A stretch of 64,000 bases of DNA from an uncultured Bacilli bacterium. GTDB lineage: Bacteria; Bacillota_I; Bacilli_A; RF39; UBA660. Below, one piece after another: positions 19,201 through 27,765 of the stretch (position 1 is the first letter of the stretch; each line of letters begins with the position of its first letter). The notes beneath the pieces were generated by a model. The model did no database searches. It saw only the letters and a program-made list of their open reading frames with translations, and had not been told where the DNA came from. The DNA lies in contig CALVJQ010000001.1 in NCBI GenBank assembly GCA_944332265.1, positions 26,169-90,168 on the forward strand, in the 5' to 3' direction. The translations under genes were made by a program, and so were the position numbers.

Positions 19201-19719
19201 TTACTTCATTCCTTTCAAAATATTTAAAACTTCTTCCTTTAATTTGTCATCAAAATTATTATTAATAACAAAATCAAAATTATCATAACTATCTAAATCT
19301 GTTTCAGTATGATGTTTTTTTTCAATATCTTTTAAATCACGATAACCTTTTTCACAGTTAACTCTTATCGTTATAACATTTAAATCTTTTTTACTTTTAA
19401 AATAATTTAATTCATGTTCTAATCTAACATCACTTACAATAACATTTTTAAAACCTTCTTGTTTATAAACCTCGATATCTTCAAAAACTCTCTTAGTTAA
19501 AAAATCTTCACTAATCGCTCGTAATTTATCTCCCATCTCCTGTAAAAATTGACGTGGTTTATCAAAATCTCTCCCATCCCAATCAGTCAACTCTAAAGCA
19601 AATAACTTAATATATTTACTAAAAGAAGTAATGATTGTTTTATCTAAACTTTCTTTAATTATTAAAGCCACTTCATTTTTTCCACTACCAGCTTTACCAG
19701 ATATCAAAAACAAATTCAT
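19201..19719 (-). CDS. P-loop nucleotide kinase (dNMP/dephospho-CoA kinase-like)
   Basis: 172 residues. Walker A GKAGSGKNEVA at residues 8-18 near the N-terminus, a DVRLEHELNYFK block like the lid/base region of monophosphate kinases, and TETDLDSYDNFDFVINNN near the end, which resembles the pattern of dNMP kinases and dephospho-CoA kinases. The substrate cannot be fixed from sequence alone. It is the first gene after the Ala T-box, with its stop touching the alaS start, so it is co-regulated with alanyl-tRNA synthetase. AGGAGGAAT precedes the ATG at 19719. Confidence 0.75.
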   Translation of the reverse strand: MNLFLISGKAGSGKNEVALIIKESLDKTIITSFSKYIKLFALELTDWDGRDFDKPRQFLQEMGDKLRAISEDFLTKRVFEDIEVYKQEGFKNVIVSDVRLEHELNYFKSKKDLNVITIRVNCEKGYRDLKDIEKKHHTETDLDSYDNFDFVINNNFDDKLKEEVLNILKGMK

Positions 19720-19730
19720 AATATTCCTCC

Positions 19731-19930
19731 TAAAAAAAAGATGATACCCTAAGGAGTGCTTTTAGCACGGTACCATCCTTTATTTAACTCAATTATAGAT
19801 AACGGTTTAATCCGCTTAATCTCCGAAGGTAGCTCTTTCTTTTTGCCATCTCTTAGTTTCCACCAACCACTAAGTCTCTATAAGATTTTCAAAATACTTT
19901 GTCTTCATCAACAATTAATAAATAACAATT
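19731..19930 (-). promoter_or_regulatory. T-box leader (Ala) of the kinase-alaS operon
   Basis: Minus strand leader with T-box sequence AAGGATGGTACCGTGC (19780 to 19765), stem I elements AGAGA and GGTTGGTGGAAA, the linker AACCGTTA and a probable specifier GCG (Ala) in GATTAAGCGGATT. The terminator arms GATGGTACC and GGGTATCATC enclose GTGC-TAAAA-GCAC and are followed by eight T ending near 19732. Confidence 0.9.
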
Positions 19931-19936
19931 AAATAG

Positions 19937-19965
19937 ATTATATAATCTTTTTTATTTTTTGTAAA
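19937..19965 (-). promoter_or_regulatory. Promoter of the Ala T-box operon
   Basis: Minus strand TTTACA, 17-base spacer, TATAAT; transcription expected to start near 19930. Confidence 0.7.
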
Positions 19966-19974
19966 GCCACTATT

Positions 19975-20274
19975 TTAAAGTGAACGACTATTTTTGGCTA
20001 AACTTACCCCTTTATCCTCCATAGCAAAAGTTTGACCATATTCTCTTAATTCAATAACCTTCTTATCATCTAAAATAAAATTTAAAACTTCAAAAAAACT
20101 ATTTAATTCAAAGTGTTCTTTAAATTCCTTTACCCCTATCAAAGAAGCATTGAAACTATCTAAAATTTGATTTAATTTAACATTTCTTTCTTCTGTTAAA
20201 TCAAACAATCTAAAAAACCACTCAAAAACATATTCTTTTAAATTATGATAATTATCATCATTATAACTTGGCAT
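19975..20274 (-). CDS. Hypothetical small protein
   Basis: 99 residues, not recognised. No membrane segment or signal. It is helical, with a hydrophobic-aromatic N-terminal part (LKEYVFEWFFRLFDL) and an acidic character. AGGAAGAAA precedes the ATG at 20274. The gene ends just before the Ala T-box promoter. About 185 bases upstream of it hold nothing I can name. Confidence 0.55.
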   Translation of the reverse strand: MPSYNDDNYHNLKEYVFEWFFRLFDLTEERNVKLNQILDSFNASLIGVKEFKEHFELNSFFEVLNFILDDKKVIELREYGQTFAMEDKGVSLAKNSRSL

Positions 20275-20459
20275 TTTTTTCTTCCTTTCTTAAACACAAG
20301 GAATTAAATTGTACATCTATTTTAAATAAAAGTCAAATTTATTCTAACAATTTTAATTTAACTTTCTTACACTAAAAATAAATAATATTATAATTATTAC
20401 TATCTAAATTAAAAACAATAATCTTTAAAAAATTAAAATATCAATCTATAATTAAAAAG

Positions 20460-21473
20460 TTACTTTATAAATAATTTATTTTTGTATTGAAAATAATACT
20501 CAAAAATCACTTTAAACATTGCTATTAATGGAGTAGATATAATAAGACCAACTATTCCAAATAATTTACCAAATACCAATAATCCAGTAATTACTAAAAT
20601 AGGACTTATTTTAATACTTTTACTCATTACAATAGGTTGCAAAACGTAATTTTCAACACATTGAATCACAAAACAAATAATAATTGTCACTATTCCCATA
20701 AAATTACTCTCAGTAAAACCAACTAATACAGCTACACATCCTCCTATATAAGGCCCTATATAAGGAATTAAATCAGTTAAACCACATAAAATACCAAATA
20801 ATAAAGGAGCTTCTAATCCAATCACCCAAAAACTAATCGTACTCATAATTAATACAAAAAAAGCAACTAATAAAGTACCATTTACACATTTACGAACTTC
20901 ATCGCTTATTTGTAAAATCAATTCTAAAACATTGGCTTTCTTAGGTATTGTTCTAAACATATTTCTAAGCATCTTATCATAATCAAAACTTATATATAAT
21001 CCCAATATCAAACCAATAAAAATTATTCCTATATATTTAAATATTCCTTTTACAAAAGCTAAAACACCACTAGGTAAAGCCTGAAGTAAAAATGAAATAA
21101 ACTTATCTAAATATTTAATTAATCCCATACTATCTATTTGTAATTCTAAACTACTAAACATTTCTGGTAATACATTAAGTAATTCTTTTAATTCTTGATA
21201 AATAATAGGAATTAAAAAATACAAAAATAAGCCTATAATAAATAAAAATATGATAAAAAATAAAATACAAAATAAACATCGATTTCCTCTAATACTTAAC
21301 TTTCTTATTAATGGATTAATAAACCAAGCATAAATAAAACCAATTATTAAAGGAATTACTATATTAAATAATAATTTTAAATATTTAAAGACATTCAAAT
21401 ATTTAATTAAAAATATAATTAAAATGACTGCTATTAAAAATAAAACTAATTCTTTAAGTTTCTTTTCATTCAT
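20460..21473 (-). CDS. AI-2E family transporter (PF01594-type), first copy
   Basis: 337 residues with about eight hydrophobic segments. The family pattern is clear in the C-terminal half: PLLFGILCGLTDLIPYIGPYIGG, VLQPIVMSKSIKISPILVI and GIVGLIISTPLIAMFKVI. Members export various small molecules or ions; the name comes from the E. coli TqsA protein and does not prove autoinducer-2 transport. A second member of the family lies at 44036-45148, with only moderate similarity. Confidence 0.88.
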   Translation of the reverse strand: MNEKKLKELVLFLIAVILIIFLIKYLNVFKYLKLLFNIVIPLIIGFIYAWFINPLIRKLSIRGNRCLFCILFFIIFLFIIGLFLYFLIPIIYQELKELLNVLPEMFSSLELQIDSMGLIKYLDKFISFLLQALPSGVLAFVKGIFKYIGIIFIGLILGLYISFDYDKMLRNMFRTIPKKANVLELILQISDEVRKCVNGTLLVAFFVLIMSTISFWVIGLEAPLLFGILCGLTDLIPYIGPYIGGCVAVLVGFTESNFMGIVTIIICFVIQCVENYVLQPIVMSKSIKISPILVITGLLVFGKLFGIVGLIISTPLIAMFKVIFEYYFQYKNKLFIK

Positions 21474-21484
21474 TTAATCATCCT

Positions 21485-21508
21485 TAGAAAAAGGACCAAT
21501 AAGGTCCT
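21485..21508 (-). terminator. Terminator of the small membrane-protein gene
   Basis: Minus strand GGACC TTATT GGTCC followed by TTTTTCT, beginning in the stop codon of the 44-residue ORF. Confidence 0.75.
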
Positions 21509-21641
21509 ACATTTCATCTATAACACAACACGTATCCATTTTCATTTTTTCTTTCATTATTCCAATTACTAAACCAGCTGCCATTGAAACAATAGTTGCT
21601 CCTGCAATTATCATTAAGTCTTTTTTCTTCATTTTTTTCAT
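21507..21641 (-). CDS. 44-residue single-span membrane protein
   Basis: Short ORF from ATG 21641 to TAG 21507. Lys-rich start (MKKMKKKD), one hydrophobic helix (LMIIAGATIVSMAAGLVIGIM), then a charged tail with a CC pair (DTCCVIDEM). GAGGTGAATTT precedes the start and a rho-independent terminator begins in the stop codon, both of which support a real gene. It follows recD2 by about 20 bases. Function unknown; resembles small YtxH-like membrane peptides in layout only. Confidence 0.65.
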   Translation of the reverse strand: MKKMKKKDLMIIAGATIVSMAAGLVIGIMKEKMKMDTCCVIDEM

Positions 21642-21661
21642 AAATTCACCTCTAATAGATA

Positions 21662-23866
21662 TTATTTACTATTTTCTAAAAATTTATTCATTAATTGTTC
21701 TTTTAAATTAGTTTTTCTCTTAGTTGAATAATCATTATTAGTTGCCATAATAAAACTATCTTTTTCCCCTATTATAACTAAACTTTTCTTAGCTCGTGAA
21801 ACTCCTGTATAAATAAGTTTATTATATAACATCTTATAATATGCCTTAGAAATTGGCATTATAACATGGGCAAACTCTGAACCTTGACTTTTATGAATAG
21901 TTATAGCATATGCATGCTTAATATTAATTAAATCTTCACGAGTATATAAAACTTCATTTCCATCAAAATCTATAGTAAATATTTCTTTCTTTTTAGGTGA
22001 TGTAATAGTCCTTATACTACTAATATATCCAATATCACCATTAAATATGTTATTATCTGGATCATTTACTAGTTGTAATACTTTATCATGTTCACGATAT
22101 ATAACATCCCCTACTTTAACTTCCTTTTTATCTTCATCTTTTGGATTAAATATTCCTTGTAATAAAATATTCAAATTATCAATTCCATTTTCACCCTTAT
22201 ACATTGGTGCCAATACTTGAATATCATCTTCTGTTAATCCCTTATCTTTACTCATTAAACATATTTTTCTTATCATTTCTTTTATGGCTAAACCACTAGC
22301 TAATAAAAAATTATAATCATCTGTTTGCCTTGTAAAGTCTTCACTTAAATTATGTTCTTTGATTTCTTTAGCTAAAATAGGAATATAAGAATTATCACTT
22401 TGACGATAAATCTGCTCTAATGTTGTATGTGTAAATAAATCACTAGTTATTAAATCATTTAATATTAACCCAGGTCCTACACTCGGTAATTGATTAGCAT
22501 CTCCAACTAATACTAATGTAATATTATGTTTAATCCCTTTAAGTAATGAATCAAATAAATATGTATCTATCATACTAGTTTCATCTACTATAATTAATTT
22601 ATGACTATTCTTATTATATTCATTTATCTGAAATTCATTTTTCTCTTTATTCCATTTCAAATAACGATGTATTGTCATTGCTGGCAAACCAGTTGAATCG
22701 CTCATTTTTTTAGCTGCTCGACCTGTTGGTGCTAAAAGAGCAATTTCATTTATCACATTTTTGTAATTAATATTATTTATTCGCATATATAACTTAACAA
22801 TTGAATTTATAATGGTTGTTTTTCCAGTTCCAGGTCCTCCAGTAATAATACTAACTCGATTAGTTAAAGCCCTTTTTATCGCCTTCTTTTGATCAACATT
22901 ATATTTAACATCATACTCTGCCTGCATACCCGCAATTAAAAGATCAAAGTTATCGATTTTCTCTTTACTATGCGAATTTATTAATTTTAAATTTAAAGCA
23001 ATATCTTCCTCATAATCATAATATTCTTTTAAAAAGTATTTTTTACCTAAAACAATAATTTCATCTTTATCTCTTAATTCTTCAATATAATTATCAAATT
23101 CATTTTCTTCTATAAATATTTTAAAATCATTTCTTATATTACTAAACAATTCTTCTCTCGTTAAATAAGTATCACCATTTTTAAATCCTAATCTTTTAAA
23201 AGATTCTATTATACATGCTAAAACTCTTTCCCGAGAATTAGCTTCCCTCATCCCCAAAAAAACATTATCTAATTTAGTAAAATCAATAATGTCAATTAAA
23301 TCATAAATATTATTATTTACAACTTCTAAAGAACTTTCTCCCCATTTATTCAATATTGATAATGCTTCATTTATTGTAAAACCATATTTTTTTAATTGTA
23401 CTATAATTTCATCAGTACTTTGGTACTTTATAATAGAATTATATATTCTTTTAGCTTTAATTTCACTTATTCCGGGAACACTTAATAAATTAGTATAATC
23501 TTCTTTAATTTTAGATAAAGCTTCATCACCTAAATATTCTACTATTAATGTTGCTGTTTTTTCACCACATCCTTTAATTAAAGAACTAGAAAGAAAACTT
23601 ATAACTGCATCTTTACCTTTAGGTTCCTCTCTTTCATAACTAGATACTTGAAATTGATTGCCATATCTTTCGTTAAAAACATATCTTCCTACTAAATTAT
23701 AATAATCTTCATAGTTAACATCAGCAAAATAACCAGTAAAAGTTATGGTTTTATTTACCATATCTTCTAATTCCGAAGAAGCTTCTTTTACCCTAAACAA
23801 ACCAACTTTATAACCATTATCACTCTCGAAAATCATTTGTTTAAATTTTCCTCTAATGCTGTCCAT
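21662..23866 (-). CDS. recD2: RecD2-type ATP-dependent DNA helicase
   Basis: 734 residues. N-terminal OB-like domain (VGLFRVKEASSELED..ITFTGYFADVN), helix-hairpin-helix region (LSVPGISEIKAKRIYN), then SF1B helicase motifs: Walker A GGPGTGKTT, motif II VDETSM, LVGDANQLPSVGPG, QIYRQS, and YAITIHKSQGSEF (motif V-VI). It unwinds DNA 5' to 3' in repair in bacteria lacking RecBC; the length agrees. The ATG at 23866 is used because AAAGGTGATAG precedes it; the longer frame to 23899 starts inside the previous terminator region. Confidence 0.94.
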   Translation of the reverse strand: MDSIRGKFKQMIFESDNGYKVGLFRVKEASSELEDMVNKTITFTGYFADVNYEDYYNLVGRYVFNERYGNQFQVSSYEREEPKGKDAVISFLSSSLIKGCGEKTATLIVEYLGDEALSKIKEDYTNLLSVPGISEIKAKRIYNSIIKYQSTDEIIVQLKKYGFTINEALSILNKWGESSLEVVNNNIYDLIDIIDFTKLDNVFLGMREANSRERVLACIIESFKRLGFKNGDTYLTREELFSNIRNDFKIFIEENEFDNYIEELRDKDEIIVLGKKYFLKEYYDYEEDIALNLKLINSHSKEKIDNFDLLIAGMQAEYDVKYNVDQKKAIKRALTNRVSIITGGPGTGKTTIINSIVKLYMRINNINYKNVINEIALLAPTGRAAKKMSDSTGLPAMTIHRYLKWNKEKNEFQINEYNKNSHKLIIVDETSMIDTYLFDSLLKGIKHNITLVLVGDANQLPSVGPGLILNDLITSDLFTHTTLEQIYRQSDNSYIPILAKEIKEHNLSEDFTRQTDDYNFLLASGLAIKEMIRKICLMSKDKGLTEDDIQVLAPMYKGENGIDNLNILLQGIFNPKDEDKKEVKVGDVIYREHDKVLQLVNDPDNNIFNGDIGYISSIRTITSPKKKEIFTIDFDGNEVLYTREDLINIKHAYAITIHKSQGSEFAHVIMPISKAYYKMLYNKLIYTGVSRAKKSLVIIGEKDSFIMATNNDYSTKRKTNLKEQLMNKFLENSK

Positions 23867-23901
23867 GACTATCACCTTTATAAATTTTATCACACCCAAA
23901 C

Positions 23902-23927
23902 AAAAAAGGCGAATGTTTTTTCGCCTT
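23902..23927 (-). terminator. Terminator after the single-span hypothetical gene
   Basis: Minus strand GGCGAA AAAACA TTCGCC and six T, one base after the stop codon at 23928. Confidence 0.8.
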
Positions 23928-24932
23928 TTATTTTGTCATTCTATTTTCTTGTTCTTTTAAATGTGACTGATCAACATATACAACACCATCTTTTATAATA
24001 GCATCATCCGGTAATTCCGTAATTGAATAATCTGCATCAAGAGCACGAACATAAACACTATATCCTCCTTCAGCAAAAACTGCTTCCTTACCATCTGCTA
24101 AAATTACTCGACCATTTTCATCTTCTAAAACATTTCCTAAGTCATCTACTATAACAGCTTGCGCAAAAGGTGATTTTTCAAAAGTCTCATTAGAAAAAGT
24201 AACACTATTATTTAAATAATCATTGAAAGCCATTATCTCACTTCTAAAATTATTACGTGCTCCTACTTTTGATTCAGCAATAATATCTTCAGGAATAGGT
24301 GTATCTAAATAATCAACATAATTATAATAACTACCCATTGCTTTAGCAAAATAATCGGAATATGCTATTTCTCTTAAACTTTCAAATTGTTCAGACTCAC
24401 TATCTGCACATATTTCTGATATTCTTCCCATTGTATAGTCTGCCCATTCCACGAGTATTAAATCATTAGCATCTGCCATAGAAATCTGACTATTAACATC
24501 AGTTGCAACAGCAACAGTTTGTGGTTTCGCCTTAAATACATCTAATGGTTTAATAACTCCTAATACTGATAAAGCAATAACTGAAGCTGCCGTTAATGCA
24601 ACACCAATTCTTACACCTTTTTGCAATCTAAACTTCTTTCTTTGTTGTTCTCTTTTTCTTTCTTGTCTAATTGCTCTTTCTTCCATTATTCTTTCTTTAG
24701 CTCCCATATGACAAACCGGATTATTATAATCACCCTTTACTCTATTAAAAGTAATCTCTCCAATAGGAATACCATAATCGCCAACAAATAAATAACCATT
24801 TTTATTTTCTATAATATCTCTAACATTTAAACCATAATTATTTTTAAACCAATCTGTTATATCCATTAATGACTTTTCAGTTAATCTATATCTACTTGCT
24901 AAATACGAAAGATCATAATTTTCATTAGCCAT
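23928..24932 (-). CDS. Hypothetical membrane-anchored protein
   Basis: 334 residues, no family recognised. A cytoplasmic N-terminus of about 105 residues, ending in a very basic stretch (ERKREQQRKKFRLQKG), leads into one hydrophobic segment (IGVALTAASVIALSVLGVI) and an outer domain of about 200 residues rich in Asp/Ala/Ser. ATG 24932 has GGGTGAGAAT before it; an upstream in-frame TTG at 24944 lies inside that site. It has its own terminator. Not obviously linked to mtaB upstream or recD2 downstream. Confidence 0.7.
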   Translation of the reverse strand: MANENYDLSYLASRYRLTEKSLMDITDWFKNNYGLNVRDIIENKNGYLFVGDYGIPIGEITFNRVKGDYNNPVCHMGAKERIMEERAIRQERKREQQRKKFRLQKGVRIGVALTAASVIALSVLGVIKPLDVFKAKPQTVAVATDVNSQISMADANDLILVEWADYTMGRISEICADSESEQFESLREIAYSDYFAKAMGSYYNYVDYLDTPIPEDIIAESKVGARNNFRSEIMAFNDYLNNSVTFSNETFEKSPFAQAVIVDDLGNVLEDENGRVILADGKEAVFAEGGYSVYVRALDADYSITELPDDAIIKDGVVYVDQSHLKEQENRMTK

Positions 24933-24981
24933 ATTCTCACCCAATTCATTATTATATTCTAACTATAATTAATTATATAAT

Positions 24982-25014
24982 AAAAAAAAACCTTTTTCAA
25001 TAATAGAAAAAGAT
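24982..25014 (-). terminator. Terminator of mtaB
   Basis: Minus strand AATCTTTTTC, 7-base loop, GAAAAAGGTT and a run of nine T after the mtaB stop. Confidence 0.75.
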
Positions 25015-26295
25015 TTATCTAAGATTCCCAAAAACCTTATCAATTAAAGCTGATTCAATAACTACATCATAAAAAGTATTCTCTTTTAAATTTTCTTTAA
25101 TTATCACTTTTAAAAAGTTCTCAGTATGACCTATTGCCATCCCATCTTTATTTTCTTCTATTAATACTTTAACTACTTGACCAACAAATCTTTTATTAAA
25201 TTCTAACTGCAAATCTTCATCAATAGCAATTAATCTTCTAGCTCTTTCCTTTTTAATATTATTAGGGATTTGTAAAGGCATAGTAGCAGCTTTAGTACCT
25301 TCTCTCTTAGAATAAGGGAAAACATGTATTTTACTAAAACCAACTTCCAAACAAAAATTAATACATTCTAAGAAATCATCTTCAGTCTCTCCAGGGAATC
25401 CTACTATAACATCTGTTGTCAAATTAATATCAGGTCTTGCCTCTTTTATCTTTTTAATTTTTTCTAAATATTCCTCTTTAGTATATTTACGATTCATCAA
25501 TTTTAATACTTTCTCACTACCTGACTGCAAAGATACATGTAAATGTCCACATAATTTAGAATTTACTCTTAATTCATTAATAAATTTATCATTTATTTCT
25601 GTTATCTCAATACTAGAAACTCTAATCCTTTCTAATCCTTCAATTAAAGAAAGTTTTCTTATTAAATCAGTTAAATCATATAAACCTGTTTCTCTTCCAT
25701 AAGCTCCTGTATTAATTCCAGTTAAAACTATTTCTTTGTGTCCTTTTAAAACTAAATTATTAACCTCTAAAATAACATCATCTATCTTTTTACTACGAAT
25801 GTTTCCTCTTAAATAAGGAATAATACAATAAGCACAAAAATTATTACATCCGTCTTGAATTTTTACATAAGCTCTAGTTAATTCAGTAAAAGAATCTACT
25901 TTCATTTCCTCAAAAGGAATATTCCTATCATCATAAAACTTTACATACTTCTTCTTATTAAGAATAAAATCATTAATTAATTTTACAACCTGTCCTTTAT
26001 CATGATTTCCAATTAAAATATCTATATCTAAATCATTCAATTCTTCTCTTTTATTCTCTGCTGTACATCCACAAACCATCAAAAGACAATTTTGATTATC
26101 ACGTCTTATATTACGAATCATCTTCTTACACTTATTATCAGCAGTATTAGTAACACTACAAGTATTAACAATAACGATATCACTTTCCTTATAATCATCA
26201 CTATAACAATACCCATTAATTAATAATTGCTCTTTCATAAAAGTTGATTCATAAGCATTAACTTTACAGCCAAAAGTTAATATAGTAAATTTCAT
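25015..26295 (-). CDS. mtaB: tRNA t6A37 methylthiotransferase
   Basis: 426 residues. MtaB adds a methylthio group to t6A37 of ANN-decoding tRNAs, using two iron-sulfur clusters. N-terminal UPF0004 domain with TFGCKVNAYES (Cys10), NTCSVTNTADNKC and VCGCTAE cysteines; radical SAM CxxxCxxC in GCNNFCAYCIIPYLRG; C-terminal TRAM domain (GQVVKVLIEENKDGMAIGHTENF). The short N-terminal form NAYES separates MtaB from MiaB and RimO. Stands alone with its own terminator. Confidence 0.94.
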   Translation of the reverse strand: MKFTILTFGCKVNAYESTFMKEQLLINGYCYSDDYKESDIVIVNTCSVTNTADNKCKKMIRNIRRDNQNCLLMVCGCTAENKREELNDLDIDILIGNHDKGQVVKLINDFILNKKKYVKFYDDRNIPFEEMKVDSFTELTRAYVKIQDGCNNFCAYCIIPYLRGNIRSKKIDDVILEVNNLVLKGHKEIVLTGINTGAYGRETGLYDLTDLIRKLSLIEGLERIRVSSIEITEINDKFINELRVNSKLCGHLHVSLQSGSEKVLKLMNRKYTKEEYLEKIKKIKEARPDINLTTDVIVGFPGETEDDFLECINFCLEVGFSKIHVFPYSKREGTKAATMPLQIPNNIKKERARRLIAIDEDLQLEFNKRFVGQVVKVLIEENKDGMAIGHTENFLKVIIKENLKENTFYDVVIESALIDKVFGNLR

Positions 26296-26324
26296 AATAC
26301 CACCACTTCTGCTAGATTATAACA

Positions 26325-26353
26325 TAAAAAAAGCAATTTTCCAAAATTACTTT
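26325..26353 (-). terminator. Terminator of the zincin gene
   Basis: Minus strand AAGTAATTTT GG AAAATTGCTT followed by seven T. Confidence 0.75.
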
Positions 26354-27085
26354 TTATATCAAACTACTCAACAATACTAATAAAATCAACAAAATAATTA
26401 ATCCTCCACAAAATCCCAAAGAAAATTTAGATATCGTTAATTTTTTCTCTACTGGTTCAAAAGTTTCTTTTTCATCTTTTACCAAAGAGATACTCTTGAT
26501 TCCTATAAATTTTTTATTTTCTAAATTATCAGTTGTCCTCAAACAAAATGGTGATGAAAAACCTAACTCTTTAAATTCAATATCATTCTTCTGTTTTAAA
26601 AAGAATAAAAACATCATTAAATCACAGGAAGCTCCACATATATTAATAATTGATAAAATAATTAATAATGACGAATTAATAAAAAAGCCAGCTATATAAG
26701 TAATTACCCCTATAGTAAAAAAAGGAGCTAATAAAGAAAACATTATACATTTTTTAGATACATATTCACGACATTTACAGTAAAAAACACCTTTTTCTAA
26801 CATAATACCAAATACTATATTATTAGGATTAGCCCCACCTATTTGATAAGCTATCGCATGTATAACTTCATGTAACATCATCCAAGCAAACATTAAAATA
26901 TAAAATAATAATAATTCTAATGCAAAATTATCTGTTTCCAAAAAAGATAATACATTATTAAATACTTGAACTCCAGTTAATTTTACTATTACCCAAGTAA
27001 AAATAATCATAAAAAATAATATAGCAACCGATAATAAATTACCAAAAACCATATCATAATGTAAAATATATTCTTTCTTTTTCAT
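26354..27085 (-). CDS. DUF3267-type putative membrane zinc metalloprotease
   Basis: 243 residues with about five hydrophobic segments. HEVIH at residues 72-76 lies in a membrane segment (AWMMLHEVIHAIAYQIGG), the HExxH zinc site of zincins; the layout of one HExxH helix between transmembrane spans, plus a KGVFYCKCREYVSKK stretch, matches DUF3267 proteins. Probably an intramembrane protease, substrate unknown. It precedes the two membrane-anchored genes 27114-29067 in reverse order on the same strand with a short gap, so shared transcription with them is possible. Confidence 0.75.
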   Translation of the reverse strand: MKKKEYILHYDMVFGNLLSVAILFFMIIFTWVIVKLTGVQVFNNVLSFLETDNFALELLLFYILMFAWMMLHEVIHAIAYQIGGANPNNIVFGIMLEKGVFYCKCREYVSKKCIMFSLLAPFFTIGVITYIAGFFINSSLLIILSIINICGASCDLMMFLFFLKQKNDIEFKELGFSSPFCLRTTDNLENKKFIGIKSISLVKDEKETFEPVEKKLTISKFSLGFCGGLIILLILLVLLSSLI

Positions 27086-27113
27086 ATATCCACCTACTAA
27101 AAAAGATTATAAG

Positions 27114-27707
27114 CTAATCTAATACTTCTTGTAAATCTTTTAAAGACTTCAAAAATTCTTCCTCATGCTTATAATCCTTATTATCTATTTCACTTAAATC
27201 AACTTTTTTCGTCTTATCTAAATCAACTTGTTTTACTAAAATATCATTTTCATTCTTCTTATACTCATTACTATAATTAATATCTTCATTTCTTTGGTTT
27301 ACTAATTCATCATAACTAATAATTGCTTTTTCTTCTTGCTCTTCCTCATAAGGTGTCATATTAACTTTTCTCTCTCGTGGCATAGTTTCTAATTCTTGTG
27401 AAACACTTAATAAATCGAAATCATCTTTTTGCCATAAAGCCTTAGTATATTCTAACTTATCAGGTATTTTATCATCTGTTACTTTTACTAAATTAGGTCC
27501 CTCATCAGGTAATTCTTCTGATTCAAATACCTTTTTAGTTTCATAATTTTTCTGTCTATTTTGTTTTGCTAAAGCTTTCATCTCTTTATTTTGCGAATAT
27601 ATTAAGTAAAACATAGCAACAGATATAGCTACTAATACAATAACTAAAACAACAAAAACACTATCCGACTCAGTAATTGTATCAATAATATTAAGCATAT
27701 AATTCAT
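27114..27707 (-). CDS. Hypothetical single-span membrane protein with acidic cytoplasmic tail
   Basis: 197 residues. One transmembrane helix at about 18-40 (VFVVLVIVLVAISVAMFYLIYS) and then a charged, low-complexity tail rich in Glu, Lys and Asp, probably disordered, ending in a short helix (EEEFLKSLKDLQEVLD). No family recognised. The layout (N-out short, long cytoplasmic tail) recalls adaptor proteins of division or envelope machinery, but that is only a resemblance. Confidence 0.65.
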   Translation of the reverse strand: MNYMLNIIDTITESDSVFVVLVIVLVAISVAMFYLIYSQNKEMKALAKQNRQKNYETKKVFESEELPDEGPNLVKVTDDKIPDKLEYTKALWQKDDFDLLSVSQELETMPRERKVNMTPYEEEQEEKAIISYDELVNQRNEDINYSNEYKKNENDILVKQVDLDKTKKVDLSEIDNKDYKHEEEFLKSLKDLQEVLD

Positions 27708-27765
27708 AGCTACATCTCCTTACTATATAATAATAACATATTTTATAATTAATGATAACAAAAAA

